From JBHEBG01 sp046557915 (GTDB lineage Bacteria > Bacteroidota > Bacteroidia > Flavobacteriales > Flavobacteriaceae), in contig NZ_JBHEBG010000005.1 of the NCBI RefSeq assembly GCF_046557915.1, positions 62,001-126,000 on the forward strand: a stretch of 64,000 nucleotides of DNA, in the 5' to 3' direction. How positions within the stretch are numbered: position 1 is the first letter of the stretch; every line of letters begins with the position of its first letter. A program made the position numbers and the translations under genes. Under the pieces are notes generated by a model. That model searched no databases, was not told the DNA's origin, and was given only the letters and a program-made list of their open reading frames with translations. This document shows positions 54,901 to 63,563 of the stretch, piece by piece.

Positions 54901-55424
54901 TGCCCTTAAATGTGCAAATAGGACCTGTGGAAGGTATTGTCATAGAAGATATTGATTTAGACGGAAATGAGGATATAGTGTTAACCGGTAATTCATATGC
55001 AACAGAGGTGGCCATGGGACGTTTTGATGCCTTTATGGGGGCTGTACTTCTGGGAGATGGTTCCGGAGGGTTTAAAACCCTAACGCTAGCCAAAAGTGGC
55101 TTTGTAAACGATTATGATGGCAGTGCCCTTGGAATACTTAGAAATCCGGCAGGAACTCCTTATTTGCTAAGTGCAAATAATAACGGCCCCATGGCTATTC
55201 ATGCCATAAATACCACCAATCCCATTAAACCTTTTCTAGCGGCCAAAGGAGACATTTCGGCAGAAGTGATCCTTAAAAATGGTGCTCGGAAAAAAGTAGA
55301 ATTTTATTACGGTTCAGGCTATTTATCGCAAAGTTCCAGAAGCATTACAATTCACGGGAACGTAAAGGAAATTAACGTAACCAATTTTAAAGGAAATACA
55401 AAAACAGTGTACACACATGAGTAG
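51912..55424 (+). CDS. CRTAC1-like FG-GAP/VCBS repeat lipoprotein with UnbV/ASPIC domain (copy B)
   Basis: A 1170-residue paralogue of the preceding protein, of almost the same length and domain order: lipoprotein signal (LLFLVACKKEQ, lipid Cys20), FG-GAP repeats, ASPIC/UnbV (GIGAKIKITTPSTSQYYEHY, SIEIWWPDNSY) and the shared block HREDPMVDFKLQPILPHMHS. A long stretch near residue 900 (DGDTDYILGNLGLNSKYNAS, EPLCIYAKDYDKDG) is almost identical to copy A. A tandem duplication with later divergence is likely; both copies are intact, which argues for two roles or a heterodimer. The end overlaps the haloperoxidase-like gene by 8 bp. Confidence 0.9.
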   Translation: MKYFKPLIGVFCSLLFLVACKKEQTQGFKRVGSSHSGIDFTNTIEENDSINVFSFMNIYTGAGVAVGDINNDGLTDIYFSGNMVSGRLYLNKGNLQFEDISDKAGILNKSWGTGVTMVDINQDGFLDIYVCVSGGAPIPQRANLLYINNGDLTFTEKAEEYGLADTRQSMQAAFFDFDKDHDLDLYLLVNPAAYEHGVNSSMPRKLNGESISTDRLYRNDGNGKFTDVSTEAGILVEGYGLGVGISDINNDSWPDIYVSNDFIGNDILYINQGDGTFKDQISDQIKHTSYAGMGNDVADIDNNGKPDIVVLDMRPEDNTRQKLIISSTGYDRFQMMLEAGYDPQYSRNTLQLNQGEDKFSEIGFLAGVSSTDWSWSALLADYDNDGYKDMYVTNGFLRDLGNLDYIHYQNIYDNPLGDVDTKIKQKLSSINELPKAQLINYAYRNKGDMTFENVSENWGIEDPSCSNGAAYADLDNDGDLDLIVNNVDQPAFLYENLRDRQPANNALSIRLKGKKGNLGGIGAKIKITTPSTSQYYEHYLSRGYESSVDPTIHFGLGEHKKASSIEIWWPDNSYQLLENTNSDQLLVLDQSKASFQEASGYSAQKNTLVSNITDSLGIGFEHREDPMVDFKLQPILPHMHSRNGPGMAVADINADGYEDFYIGGAAGQAGQIFLQQGNGTFSQDSLAQDKEYEDMGSLFFDANADGHPDLYIVSGGVQISDDDKNYQDRLYLNDGAGNFVKSDALPNIPTSGSNVTAIDFDQDGDLDLFVGGRVNPGKYPMPAKSYLLENLHDQDPNNLKFRDISNSIDGWDILTMVSSALWTDYDGDGWRDLIAVGEFMPVVFFHNENGKLVYVKDIPDLDKTEGWWNSIAGGDFDNDGDTDYILGNLGLNSKYNASPDEPLCIYAKDYDKDGRIDPVMCYYIDGENYIAHTRDEIITQINAMRVRFKTYQQFAETTFEKSFLPEELKDSYVVKSHNLASSYMENLGNGSFKMRSLPLNVQIGPVEGIVIEDIDLDGNEDIVLTGNSYATEVAMGRFDAFMGAVLLGDGSGGFKTLTLAKSGFVNDYDGSALGILRNPAGTPYLLSANNNGPMAIHAINTTNPIKPFLAAKGDISAEVILKNGARKKVEFYYGSGYLSQSSRSITIHGNVKEINVTNFKGNTKTVYTHE

Positions 55425-56742
55425 GACAATTTACATGATTATAGGTTTATTGGTTATGGCCGTAGGCTGTAATAAACCACATGACCAAGCAGCACTCGAT
55501 AGTTATTTTGAAGGAAGTTTGGCTACCTATAATGGGCATTTAACAGATGTTATAGTTGCGGATATTTTTACGCCCCCGGTTGCGAGTCGCATCTACAGCT
55601 ACCCCAATATAGCAGCATATGAAAGTATTCGCTTTATGGACCCCTCCAAACCTTCCTTAGTTGGAAAACTAAATGGCCTAAGTACTTTGTCCGAGCCCAG
55701 TGCCGAAAAAAGTTATTATTATCCTTTAGCATCCCTTATTGCTTTTACGGGTGTGGCCAAAGCTTTGGTCTATGATCAGGAACGCGTGGAAGCCCTTCAA
55801 AAGAAGTTATTGGAAGAAGTAACGGAAATAGGAATCGACAAAAAAGTTTATGCCAATTCCGTTCAATTCGGGGAAACTATTTCCAAGGAAATATTGGGAT
55901 GGGCAGCGCAAGATGGTTATTTAGAGCGTACCGCCTTGCCAAGATATAGTGTAAGTGATGACGCCAGCCGTTGGAGGCCTACCCCTCCAGATTATATGGA
56001 ATCTATAGAACCCCATTGGAGTACGCTTAGGCCCTTTATGTTAGATTCTGCGCAACAGTTTAGACCCCTACCCCCAACGGTTTTTGATACCATTGCATCA
56101 TCGCAGTTCTTTGCAGAAACCAAAGAAGTCTATGAAACAGTAAAGAATTTAAGTAAAGAACAATTGGACATCGCAAAATTTTGGGATTGCAACCCAAACG
56201 TGTCCTACACCCAAGGACATGTTATGTATTTTAAACAGCAAATTTCGCCAGGCGGACATTGGATCATGATCGCGTGCCAAGTTATTCAAAAGGAAAAATT
56301 AGATCCCGTAAGGGCCGCCGAGGTACTATCCAAACTTGGGCTTACAATCGCCGATGCATTTATAAGCTGCTGGGACGAAAAATATCGCAGTAGCTTAACT
56401 AGGCCCGAGACGTATATAAACACCTATATGGATCCGGATTGGAAACCCATTTTACAGACCCCCGCTTTTCCGGAACATACTAGTGGACATAGCGTTGCGT
56501 CCGCTGCTGCGGCAACGATGCTTACCCATTTGTTCGGCGATAATTATGCATTTAAAGATTCTACAGAGGTAAAATATGGCCTGCCCGTAAGATCTTATAA
56601 TTCCTTTAGAGAGGCATCCAATGAAGCAGCAATCAGTAGATTGTATGGAGGCATACATTACCGACCCGCCATAAGTAGCGGCCTTTGGCAGGGGAATTCG
56701 GTCGGGGATTTTATAGTAAAGAAAGTAAGTGGCGATGAATAG
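55417..56742 (+). CDS. vanadium-dependent haloperoxidase/PAP2-family lipoprotein
   Basis: A 441-residue exported protein (LLVMAVGCNKP, lipid Cys18). All residues of the vanadate/phosphate pocket are present: Lys322 and Arg329 (EKYRSSLTRPETY), Ser356-Gly357-His358 (EHTSGHSVAS) and Arg408 plus His414 (AISRLYGGIHYRP), in the order of vanadium haloperoxidases. The helical N-terminal region (residues 25-240) also follows that family. It could oxidise halide with H2O2 or act as an acid phosphatase; sequence alone cannot decide. Its start lies inside the end of copy B of the FG-GAP genes, so the three are translated as a unit. Confidence 0.85.
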   Translation: MSRTIYMIIGLLVMAVGCNKPHDQAALDSYFEGSLATYNGHLTDVIVADIFTPPVASRIYSYPNIAAYESIRFMDPSKPSLVGKLNGLSTLSEPSAEKSYYYPLASLIAFTGVAKALVYDQERVEALQKKLLEEVTEIGIDKKVYANSVQFGETISKEILGWAAQDGYLERTALPRYSVSDDASRWRPTPPDYMESIEPHWSTLRPFMLDSAQQFRPLPPTVFDTIASSQFFAETKEVYETVKNLSKEQLDIAKFWDCNPNVSYTQGHVMYFKQQISPGGHWIMIACQVIQKEKLDPVRAAEVLSKLGLTIADAFISCWDEKYRSSLTRPETYINTYMDPDWKPILQTPAFPEHTSGHSVASAAAATMLTHLFGDNYAFKDSTEVKYGLPVRSYNSFREASNEAAISRLYGGIHYRPAISSGLWQGNSVGDFIVKKVSGDE

Positions 56743-56950
56743 TTCATCTAGACCAAATCTGTAAACAACAATTTGTCATTGCTAGATACCAATTAATGGT
56801 AACGAACAAAGGCCTTTTGTATCGACCATAATACAGACACCGGTGGAAACATGGTTTCCGCATAAAACTGTCCTCTCCCAAATAGGGCAACCCGTAAATA
56901 CATGGTTTAATCGCCATCAGAAGTAAGTAAATTATTATTATCAAATTGAT

Positions 56951-58789
56951 ATGAATCGAATAATCAACACATTGCTATTGTTTCTGGTCTTAAACACCGT
57001 TTCGTCACAAGAACAAAGTAAAATTTTTGAACTCGCTGGGCAGAATGTTACCCTATCTGGTGAATTTGGGGTTTTCAACACTCAGATAGCCATTAAAAAG
57101 CTAGGTGAAGGCCTGGAAATTGCAACAATTACGCTGACCCATCCGCTTGGAGCGCCTCCCCCAACGTTTTCTTTAAAATGGCAGTTACCTTCTAGCGATA
57201 TCGCCGGATATTGGAGCAGTGGTAGTTTTGTAAACAAGACCATAGGCCCGGATTGGGGCCCTTCCAAAATCCGTTCCATGTTGGCCCGGGAAGCACCTGT
57301 AATCAGTTTATTTGGACATGACGACACCAATCGCCTTAATTTCTCTACCTCCGAAGTATTAAATACCGTTGTGCTAAGTACCGGTATTAAAGAAGAGGAT
57401 GGCATGCTGTATAATGAAATGATTTTTTTCTCTGAAAAGCATAGTGCAATAAAGACCTATGAGGTACAGGTACGCTTCGACACCCGAAAAATCCCCTTCC
57501 CAAATGCAGTGGCGGACGTAGCTGATTGGTGGGCCTCTTTTGACCTCTATACGCCTTCACCCGTGCCGGAAGTAGCCCGAAAACCAGTATATTCTAGCTG
57601 GTATAGCTATCATCAAAATGTTAGCATGGACGCCTTGGTGGCAGAATGTGTCCTTGCCAAGAAAATGGGTTTTGAATCTATTATCGTAGATGACGGATGG
57701 CAAACCATGGATAGCAATAGAGGTTACGCCTATACCGGGGATTGGGAACCCGAACGTATTCCGCAAATGAAAGAATTTGTACAGGCCGTCCACGATCTCG
57801 ACATGAAATTTATGTTGTGGTATGCCGTGCCTTTTGTTGGTGAAAAATCCAAGGCCTACGAAAAAATGAAGGGTATGTTTCTTCGCTATTGGGACGGACA
57901 AGGGACTTATGTGCTAGACCCTAGGTACCCTGAAGTAAGAGAATTTATCATAAACACCTATATCGATGCCGCCAAGGCTTGGAACCTAGATGGTTTTAAA
58001 TTAGATTTCATGGCTAGGTTTACCGCAGGCAATGAAACGGAACTTACCAAGGAAAACGGCCGGGATTACGCCTCTGTGAACACCGCAACGGATGTTTTGA
58101 TGACCGATCTCATAACATCGCTACAAGAGATGAATCCTGATATCATGCTAGAATTTAGACAACCATATGCCGGACCAGCCATGAGAAAATATGGGAATAT
58201 GTTTCGGGCCGCCGATTGTCCAAATCTTGCACTTATCAATCGAATCAGAACAACAGATTTACGTATGCTAAGCGGTAATACCGCGGTACATTCGGATATG
58301 CTTATGTGGCATTATGAAGAACCTGTTGAAATAGCGGCACTGCAGCTACTTAACGTTATGTTCTCCGTACCACAGATATCTGTAAGATTGGCCGACATTC
58401 CGGATGATCATTTTAAAATGATCAGGTTTTATACCGACTATTGGCTAAAAAATCGGGATGTTCTTCTAGATGGTGAGTTTCTACCCTCTGATCCTTTGGC
58501 AAACTACCCAAAAATTGAAGGATGGAAAGAAGACAAAAAAATTACTGCGCTTTTCAATGATCAGGTTGTTTCCTTAACTACAGGTAAACACGCAAGCTTT
58601 GACCTGCTAAATGCAAAAAAGTCATCAAAAATATTCTTGGATATCAGTGGGGAAACACAGCAATATCAGTATGTAATCCAAGATTGTTTGGGTAACGAAG
58701 TAGAAACTAAATCCATAAATCTGAAAAAAGGGACATTTTCTTTTAATGTACCACCTTCGGGCTTAATATCATTTAAAACACTAAACTAA
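56951..58789 (+). CDS. GH36-like glycoside hydrolase, exported paralogue
   Basis: 612 residues with a Sec signal (LLLFLVLNTVSSQ). It matches the cytoplasmic GH36-like protein at 39856 along its whole length: SIIVDDGWQTMDSNRGYAYT, nucleophile Asp352 in DGFKLDF, acid/base candidate Asp422 in RAADCPN, and the block EFRQPYAGPAMRKYGNMF. The main differences are the added signal and changes after the acid/base (DCPGD becomes DCPNL). It is expected to release alpha-galactose in the periplasm. A 208-bp gap separates it from the haloperoxidase-like gene; I saw no clear promoter box or terminator there. The GH97 gene starts 5 bp after its stop. Confidence 0.88.
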   Translation: MNRIINTLLLFLVLNTVSSQEQSKIFELAGQNVTLSGEFGVFNTQIAIKKLGEGLEIATITLTHPLGAPPPTFSLKWQLPSSDIAGYWSSGSFVNKTIGPDWGPSKIRSMLAREAPVISLFGHDDTNRLNFSTSEVLNTVVLSTGIKEEDGMLYNEMIFFSEKHSAIKTYEVQVRFDTRKIPFPNAVADVADWWASFDLYTPSPVPEVARKPVYSSWYSYHQNVSMDALVAECVLAKKMGFESIIVDDGWQTMDSNRGYAYTGDWEPERIPQMKEFVQAVHDLDMKFMLWYAVPFVGEKSKAYEKMKGMFLRYWDGQGTYVLDPRYPEVREFIINTYIDAAKAWNLDGFKLDFMARFTAGNETELTKENGRDYASVNTATDVLMTDLITSLQEMNPDIMLEFRQPYAGPAMRKYGNMFRAADCPNLALINRIRTTDLRMLSGNTAVHSDMLMWHYEEPVEIAALQLLNVMFSVPQISVRLADIPDDHFKMIRFYTDYWLKNRDVLLDGEFLPSDPLANYPKIEGWKEDKKITALFNDQVVSLTTGKHASFDLLNAKKSSKIFLDISGETQQYQYVIQDCLGNEVETKSINLKKGTFSFNVPPSGLISFKTLN

Positions 58790-58794
58790 ACATA

Positions 58795-60765
58795 ATGAAA
58801 TCATCCTTTTTAAAGATTACGTTGTTTATGCTTGTACTTTTTCTAGTGCAAGCAACCAAGGCTGCGGACCATATTCTTTCGTCCCCGGACGGAACCGTTG
58901 TCCTGACTGTATCCGTAGACCAGGGCATTACCTATTCCCTATCGGTAAATGGACAGTTACTAATGAGCGGGTCTTCGCTTTCGCTTACCGTAAACGATTT
59001 TAAAACCCTAGGGCAAAATCCAAAAGTCATCAGGGAAAAACGGCAATTGGTAAATCAGATACTTAAACCTGAACTGAAGGTGAAGAGCAATCAGATTATA
59101 GATAATTTTAATGAGCTCATCCTAAATTTCAAAGGTAATTATAGCGTAGCATTTAGGGCCTATAACAACGGTATTGCCTACCAGTTTCAGACCAAATTTA
59201 AAAAGGAGTTGACTGTACGTTCGGAAATGGCCACTTTCAATTTTACAGGAAACGATACCATGTATTTTCCGCGAGAAACCGAATTTCATTCCCACAACGA
59301 GCGCAAATATGAATTGCTAACATTAGCAGATACCGATAAGGAAGATCTTTGTAGTCTTCCCATCCTGATTTCTTCTTCGAACGAAACCAAATTGTATATC
59401 TCGGAATCCGGACTTTTGGATTACCCCGGTATGTGGCTTAGAGGAGCCGAGGGTAACGTACTTACCGCCGTGTTCCCTTCCGTAGCCCTAGAGGAGAAAG
59501 TGGATCATACGCGATGGACAGACGATAGAAGTACAAGGGTTTCCAAAACCGCAGATTACATTGCCAAAACCAAGGGCAAGCGTACTTTCCCGTGGCGTAT
59601 TGTAGGTGTTTCCAAGAACGACGCCGATTTAATCACCAATCAGCTTAGTTATCAGCTTGCGGAACCCTCTAAAATTGCCGATCCATCCTGGATAAAACCG
59701 GGTAAGGTGGCTTGGGACTGGTGGAACTACAACAATATCCATGGCGTTGACTTCGAGGCTGGTGTAAATACGGCAACGTATAAATACTACATCGATTTTG
59801 CATCCAAGTATGGGTTAGAATACATTATACTAGACGAAGGCTGGTATACCCTTGGTGATGTAATGGATGTGGTACCCAACGTAGATGTGCAGGAATTAAC
59901 ACGCTATGGAAAGGAAAAGAACGTGGGTATTATCCTTTGGGTGGTGTGGAGTTCTCTAGATCAAAAATTGGAGGAAGCCTTAAATGCATTTCAAACTTGG
60001 GACGTAAAAGGAATAAAAGTAGATTTTATGCAGAGAGATGATCAATGGATGGTAAATTATTATCAGCGCATAGCTGAAGCTTGTGCCCAACGTCATATTA
60101 TGGTAGATTTTCACGGTTCGTACAAACCATCGGGTCTACGGCGTACCTACCCAAATGTAATGACCAGAGAGGGTGTTAAAGGTGCCGAAAACCATAAATG
60201 GGAGAATTCCGTAACCCCAGAGCACAATGTAACCCTCCCCTTTATTCGTATGACAGCCGGTCCCATGGACTATACCCCCGGAGCCATGGTTAATGCACAG
60301 CAAGAAAATTTCGCTGCTATATTCAATAGACCCATGGCCATGGGAACCAGGTGCCACCAATTGGCCATGTACGCAGTTTTTGAAAGTCCCTTGCAAATGC
60401 TTTGCGATAGCCCTACCAATTACTTGCGCGAGCACGAAAGCACCGAATTTATTTCCAAATTCCCTACCGTCTGGGATGAGACAAAAGTATTGCAGGCCAA
60501 AGTATCCGACTATATAGCCGTTGCCCGAAGAAGTGGGGAACACTGGTTTGTTGGGGCCATGACGGATAATGAGTCTAGAAGTATGGAACTCGACTTCTCA
60601 TTTTTGGGAGAGGGAACATACAATATGGAAATTTTTGAAGATGGTACAAACGCGCACCGCAATGGCAATGACTACAAAAGGCGTACTGAACAGATAACAA
60701 AAGGAGATCTTTTAAAAATCCAAATGGCCCCAGGAGGTGGATGGGCCGCCAGAATCTATAAATAG
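58795..60765 (+). CDS. GH97 family glycoside hydrolase, retaining alpha-galactosidase type
   Basis: 656 residues with a Sec signal (FMLVLFLVQATKA). The N-terminal GH97 beta domain (HILSSPDGTVVLTVSV, FRAYNNGIAYQFQ) is followed by a TIM barrel: WDWWNYNNIHGVDFEAGVN, EYIILDEGWYTLGD, GIKVDFMQRDDQW with Asp410, and MTREGVKGAENHKW with Glu465. The Asp in KVDFM is the nucleophile in retaining GH97 alpha-galactosidases; inverting SusB-type alpha-glucosidases lack it. The 55-residue distance to Glu465 fits the known acid/base spacing as I recall it. With the exported GH36-like gene it doubles the capacity to remove alpha-galactose. Confidence 0.9.
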   Translation: MKSSFLKITLFMLVLFLVQATKAADHILSSPDGTVVLTVSVDQGITYSLSVNGQLLMSGSSLSLTVNDFKTLGQNPKVIREKRQLVNQILKPELKVKSNQIIDNFNELILNFKGNYSVAFRAYNNGIAYQFQTKFKKELTVRSEMATFNFTGNDTMYFPRETEFHSHNERKYELLTLADTDKEDLCSLPILISSSNETKLYISESGLLDYPGMWLRGAEGNVLTAVFPSVALEEKVDHTRWTDDRSTRVSKTADYIAKTKGKRTFPWRIVGVSKNDADLITNQLSYQLAEPSKIADPSWIKPGKVAWDWWNYNNIHGVDFEAGVNTATYKYYIDFASKYGLEYIILDEGWYTLGDVMDVVPNVDVQELTRYGKEKNVGIILWVVWSSLDQKLEEALNAFQTWDVKGIKVDFMQRDDQWMVNYYQRIAEACAQRHIMVDFHGSYKPSGLRRTYPNVMTREGVKGAENHKWENSVTPEHNVTLPFIRMTAGPMDYTPGAMVNAQQENFAAIFNRPMAMGTRCHQLAMYAVFESPLQMLCDSPTNYLREHESTEFISKFPTVWDETKVLQAKVSDYIAVARRSGEHWFVGAMTDNESRSMELDFSFLGEGTYNMEIFEDGTNAHRNGNDYKRRTEQITKGDLLKIQMAPGGGWAARIYK

Positions 60766-60788
60766 TATTATTTCCAAAACAACGACTT

Positions 60789-62321
60789 ATGAAAGCAAAG
60801 AATAAAAGTAGTATGAAGCGTATAAAAAGAGTAGTGAACGCTACATGCTTTTTATTGCTAGGCTGTTTGGCTTTTGTTTCCTGTAAAGAAGAGACTAAAG
60901 AGGAGGCACTACCCCCACCAAACATTCTTTGGTTGTATGTAGAAGATATTTCGCCCAATTTGGGTTGCTATGGAGATACCGATGTAAAGACTCCCAATAT
61001 TGATGCCCTAGCAAGCAAAGGAGTACGTTTTACAAACACCATTATGCCTGCTCCTGTGTGCTCCCCATTACGTTCGGCGATCATTACCGGTGCCATGCAA
61101 ACCAGCCTTGGTACACATAACCATCATAGTTCTAGATCTGATGCTTCGGCCATTAACTTGCCAAATCACGTAAAAACATTGCCAGAACTCTTTAAGAAAG
61201 CCGGTTATTTTACGTTTAATCAAGGTAAGGACGATTACAACTTTGCCTACAACAGGGATAGTCTCTATGCCGGGGCTTTTAGAGAAAATGGTATGTATGG
61301 GTTGGTGGGCAAAGAACTGGATTGGGGCCTTAAACAGGAAGGACAACCCTATTTTGGTCAAATTCAATTAGCCGGTAATAAATACATCTATAGGGCATCT
61401 TTTCAGGACGATGTTGTTCGGCAGATAGATCCAAAAACACTTACGCTCCCACCCTATTATCCACAGACGGATTATATGCAAGAAGAATGGGCGTCTTATC
61501 TAGAATCTGTAGAACTTACCGATAAAGCGGTAGGGGACATCATTAAAAAGTTGAAGGATGCCGGACAATTGAACAACACTTATGTATTCTTCTTCTCTGA
61601 CCATGGTATGCGATTGTGGAGACACAAGCAATTTTTATATGAAGGCGGAATTAAGGTGCCATTTATACTAACTTATTTTGGTGAAGATGGGAAAATTAAG
61701 CCGGGAACAGTCAATTCTGAGCTTATCAACGGCTTGGATATAGGCACCACTTCCCTAGGTTTGGCGGATATTGATATTCCTGCTTATACAGAAGGGCAAG
61801 ATTTTCTGGCAACAAACCATACACCGCGTAATTATGTTATATCCGCTAGGGATCGCTGCGATTTTACTATTGATAGAATCCGATCCGTGCGTACTAAAAA
61901 CTATAAGTACATCCGTAATTTTAAAACAGATCGTCCTTATATGCAACCCAATTATAGAGACGATTGGGAGGTTACACAGCGGATGCGAAAGGCTTTTGAA
62001 GATGGGGAATTGGACGAAATTCAATCGCGTTTTTGGGAACAATATCGGCCAGACGAAGAACTTTACAATCTGGAGGAGGATCCCCACGAAATTAACAACC
62101 TTGCAGATGATCCAAATTTTGTGGCCGAGTTAAAAAAGCATAGAGACTTGTTAACGGACTGGGTAGCTACCACTGATGACCAAGGGCAGTATCCGGAACC
62201 CATAGAAGGATTAAAGTTTATGTATGGTATTTGGGGAGACAAGTGTGTTAATCCGGAGTACGATGTCATCAAACAGGAAAAACCCGATTTAGCCGGGGCC
62301 CTCAAGTCATTAAAAAATTAA
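60789..62321 (+). CDS. formylglycine-dependent sulfatase (S1 family), lipoprotein
   Basis: 510 residues; signal with lipobox (CLAFVSCKEE, lipid Cys32). The sulfatase motif C-x-P-x-R is CSPLR at Cys91, the residue that must become formylglycine. Other family sites are NILWLYVEDISPNLGCYGD (Glu52/Asp53 as Ca ligands; many family members have Asp-Asp) and FFFSDHGMRLWRHKQFLYEG. It removes sulfate esters from a glycan at the cell surface or in the periplasm. It starts 23 bp after GH97. An FGE-like lipoprotein with the catalytic Cys pair is encoded at 31280-32446 in this window. Confidence 0.92.
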   Translation: MKAKNKSSMKRIKRVVNATCFLLLGCLAFVSCKEETKEEALPPPNILWLYVEDISPNLGCYGDTDVKTPNIDALASKGVRFTNTIMPAPVCSPLRSAIITGAMQTSLGTHNHHSSRSDASAINLPNHVKTLPELFKKAGYFTFNQGKDDYNFAYNRDSLYAGAFRENGMYGLVGKELDWGLKQEGQPYFGQIQLAGNKYIYRASFQDDVVRQIDPKTLTLPPYYPQTDYMQEEWASYLESVELTDKAVGDIIKKLKDAGQLNNTYVFFFSDHGMRLWRHKQFLYEGGIKVPFILTYFGEDGKIKPGTVNSELINGLDIGTTSLGLADIDIPAYTEGQDFLATNHTPRNYVISARDRCDFTIDRIRSVRTKNYKYIRNFKTDRPYMQPNYRDDWEVTQRMRKAFEDGELDEIQSRFWEQYRPDEELYNLEEDPHEINNLADDPNFVAELKKHRDLLTDWVATTDDQGQYPEPIEGLKFMYGIWGDKCVNPEYDVIKQEKPDLAGALKSLKN

Positions 62322-62402
62322 GCAGTGTTTTCTGCATAACTATATCAAATGAGAAATAACAACTTACGTCTTTAGAAAAGCGTAAACCAAACCTTTTGAA
62401 TT

Positions 62403-63503
62403 ATGTCAACAACAGCAACATCCAATCGCCTATTCTCCCTAGACGTTTTTAGGGGACTTACTATGTTTTTATTAGTGGCCGAGGCCGCCGGATTTCACCA
62501 TAACCTCGGAGAACTAGGTAAGGACAATGCCGTTATTGGGGTAATTGCCGATCAATTGCATCATCATCCGTGGCATGGCTTGCGTTTTTGGGACCTAATA
62601 CAACCCTATTTTATGTTCATAGTTGGGGTTGCCATGCCTTTTTCATTACGCAAACGCTTGGCGACCGGTAGTAGAAAGGCAGCTACGCGGCATATTCTGC
62701 AAAGGTGTTTTCTACTGTTTGCATTTGGGGTATTGCTACATTGCGTTTATAGTCATGCTTTGGTATGGGAACTTTGGAACGTACTGGTTCAGTTGGCCTT
62801 TACCATTCTCATAGCCTATGCCATAATGAACTTACCGCATAAGGCACAAGTTGTTATTTCATTGGGATTGTTGGTGTTGATCGAAGTTTGTTATCGTCTG
62901 TACAACCCTGAAGATCCTTATAATAACGGTCAGAGTTTTGGTTCTTGGACAGATATGCTTTTTATGGGGAAAATAAATGGGGGCGGTTGGGTGACCATCA
63001 ATTTTATTCCTACCGCGGCACATACGATTTGGGGGGTGCTGTGCGGCCAAATATTGTTATCCGATAAATCACCTGCTAATAAGATAAAACCTTTCATACA
63101 ATGGGGTATTATACTGTTGGTATTGGGATATGCGCTAGACCTATTACAAATTACACCCATTATTAAGCGTTTGGCCACTTCCTCCTTTACATTGGCTTCC
63201 GGTGGATGGGCCATTCTTACCCTAGCGTTATTTTATTGGTGGATAGACATAAAAGGAAACCATAAAAAATGGCTGCGTATTTTTTCCGTGGTAGGTACCA
63301 ATTCAATTTTCATCTATCTTTTTGCCGAAACGGTTGGTGTACAATGGTTTAGAGACTTTGGGAAGATCTTTACCCATGGATTGCTCTCGCCTTTGGGTGT
63401 CCCGGAAAACATGGTTATGGTAATCAATGCCCTTTTCGTGTTGTTCATGTTTTGGTACCTCACATACTTTTTAGATAAGAAAAAGGTATATTTTAAGGTG
63501 TAG
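62403..63503 (+). CDS. DUF5009/HGSNAT-like membrane acyltransferase
   Basis: A 366-residue inner-membrane protein with about ten helices. It opens RLFSLDVFRGLTMFLLVAEA, the signature of NagX/HGSNAT-type (heparan alpha-glucosaminide N-acetyltransferase-like) and DUF5009 proteins, and has LRFWDLIQPYFMFIVGVAMP next to the first helices. These proteins move acyl groups across the membrane onto sugars. Here it lies 81 bp after the sulfatase gene at the end of the glycan locus, so an O- or N-acyl sugar is the likely target. Often annotated in PULs without proven function. Confidence 0.85.
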   Translation: MSTTATSNRLFSLDVFRGLTMFLLVAEAAGFHHNLGELGKDNAVIGVIADQLHHHPWHGLRFWDLIQPYFMFIVGVAMPFSLRKRLATGSRKAATRHILQRCFLLFAFGVLLHCVYSHALVWELWNVLVQLAFTILIAYAIMNLPHKAQVVISLGLLVLIEVCYRLYNPEDPYNNGQSFGSWTDMLFMGKINGGGWVTINFIPTAAHTIWGVLCGQILLSDKSPANKIKPFIQWGIILLVLGYALDLLQITPIIKRLATSSFTLASGGWAILTLALFYWWIDIKGNHKKWLRIFSVVGTNSIFIYLFAETVGVQWFRDFGKIFTHGLLSPLGVPENMVMVINALFVLFMFWYLTYFLDKKKVYFKV

Positions 63504-63563
63504 CGGTTTGTTTGAGGCCTTTTTTTGAAAAAATCTAGATAGTAGTTTCATTTAAAGCGTTTT

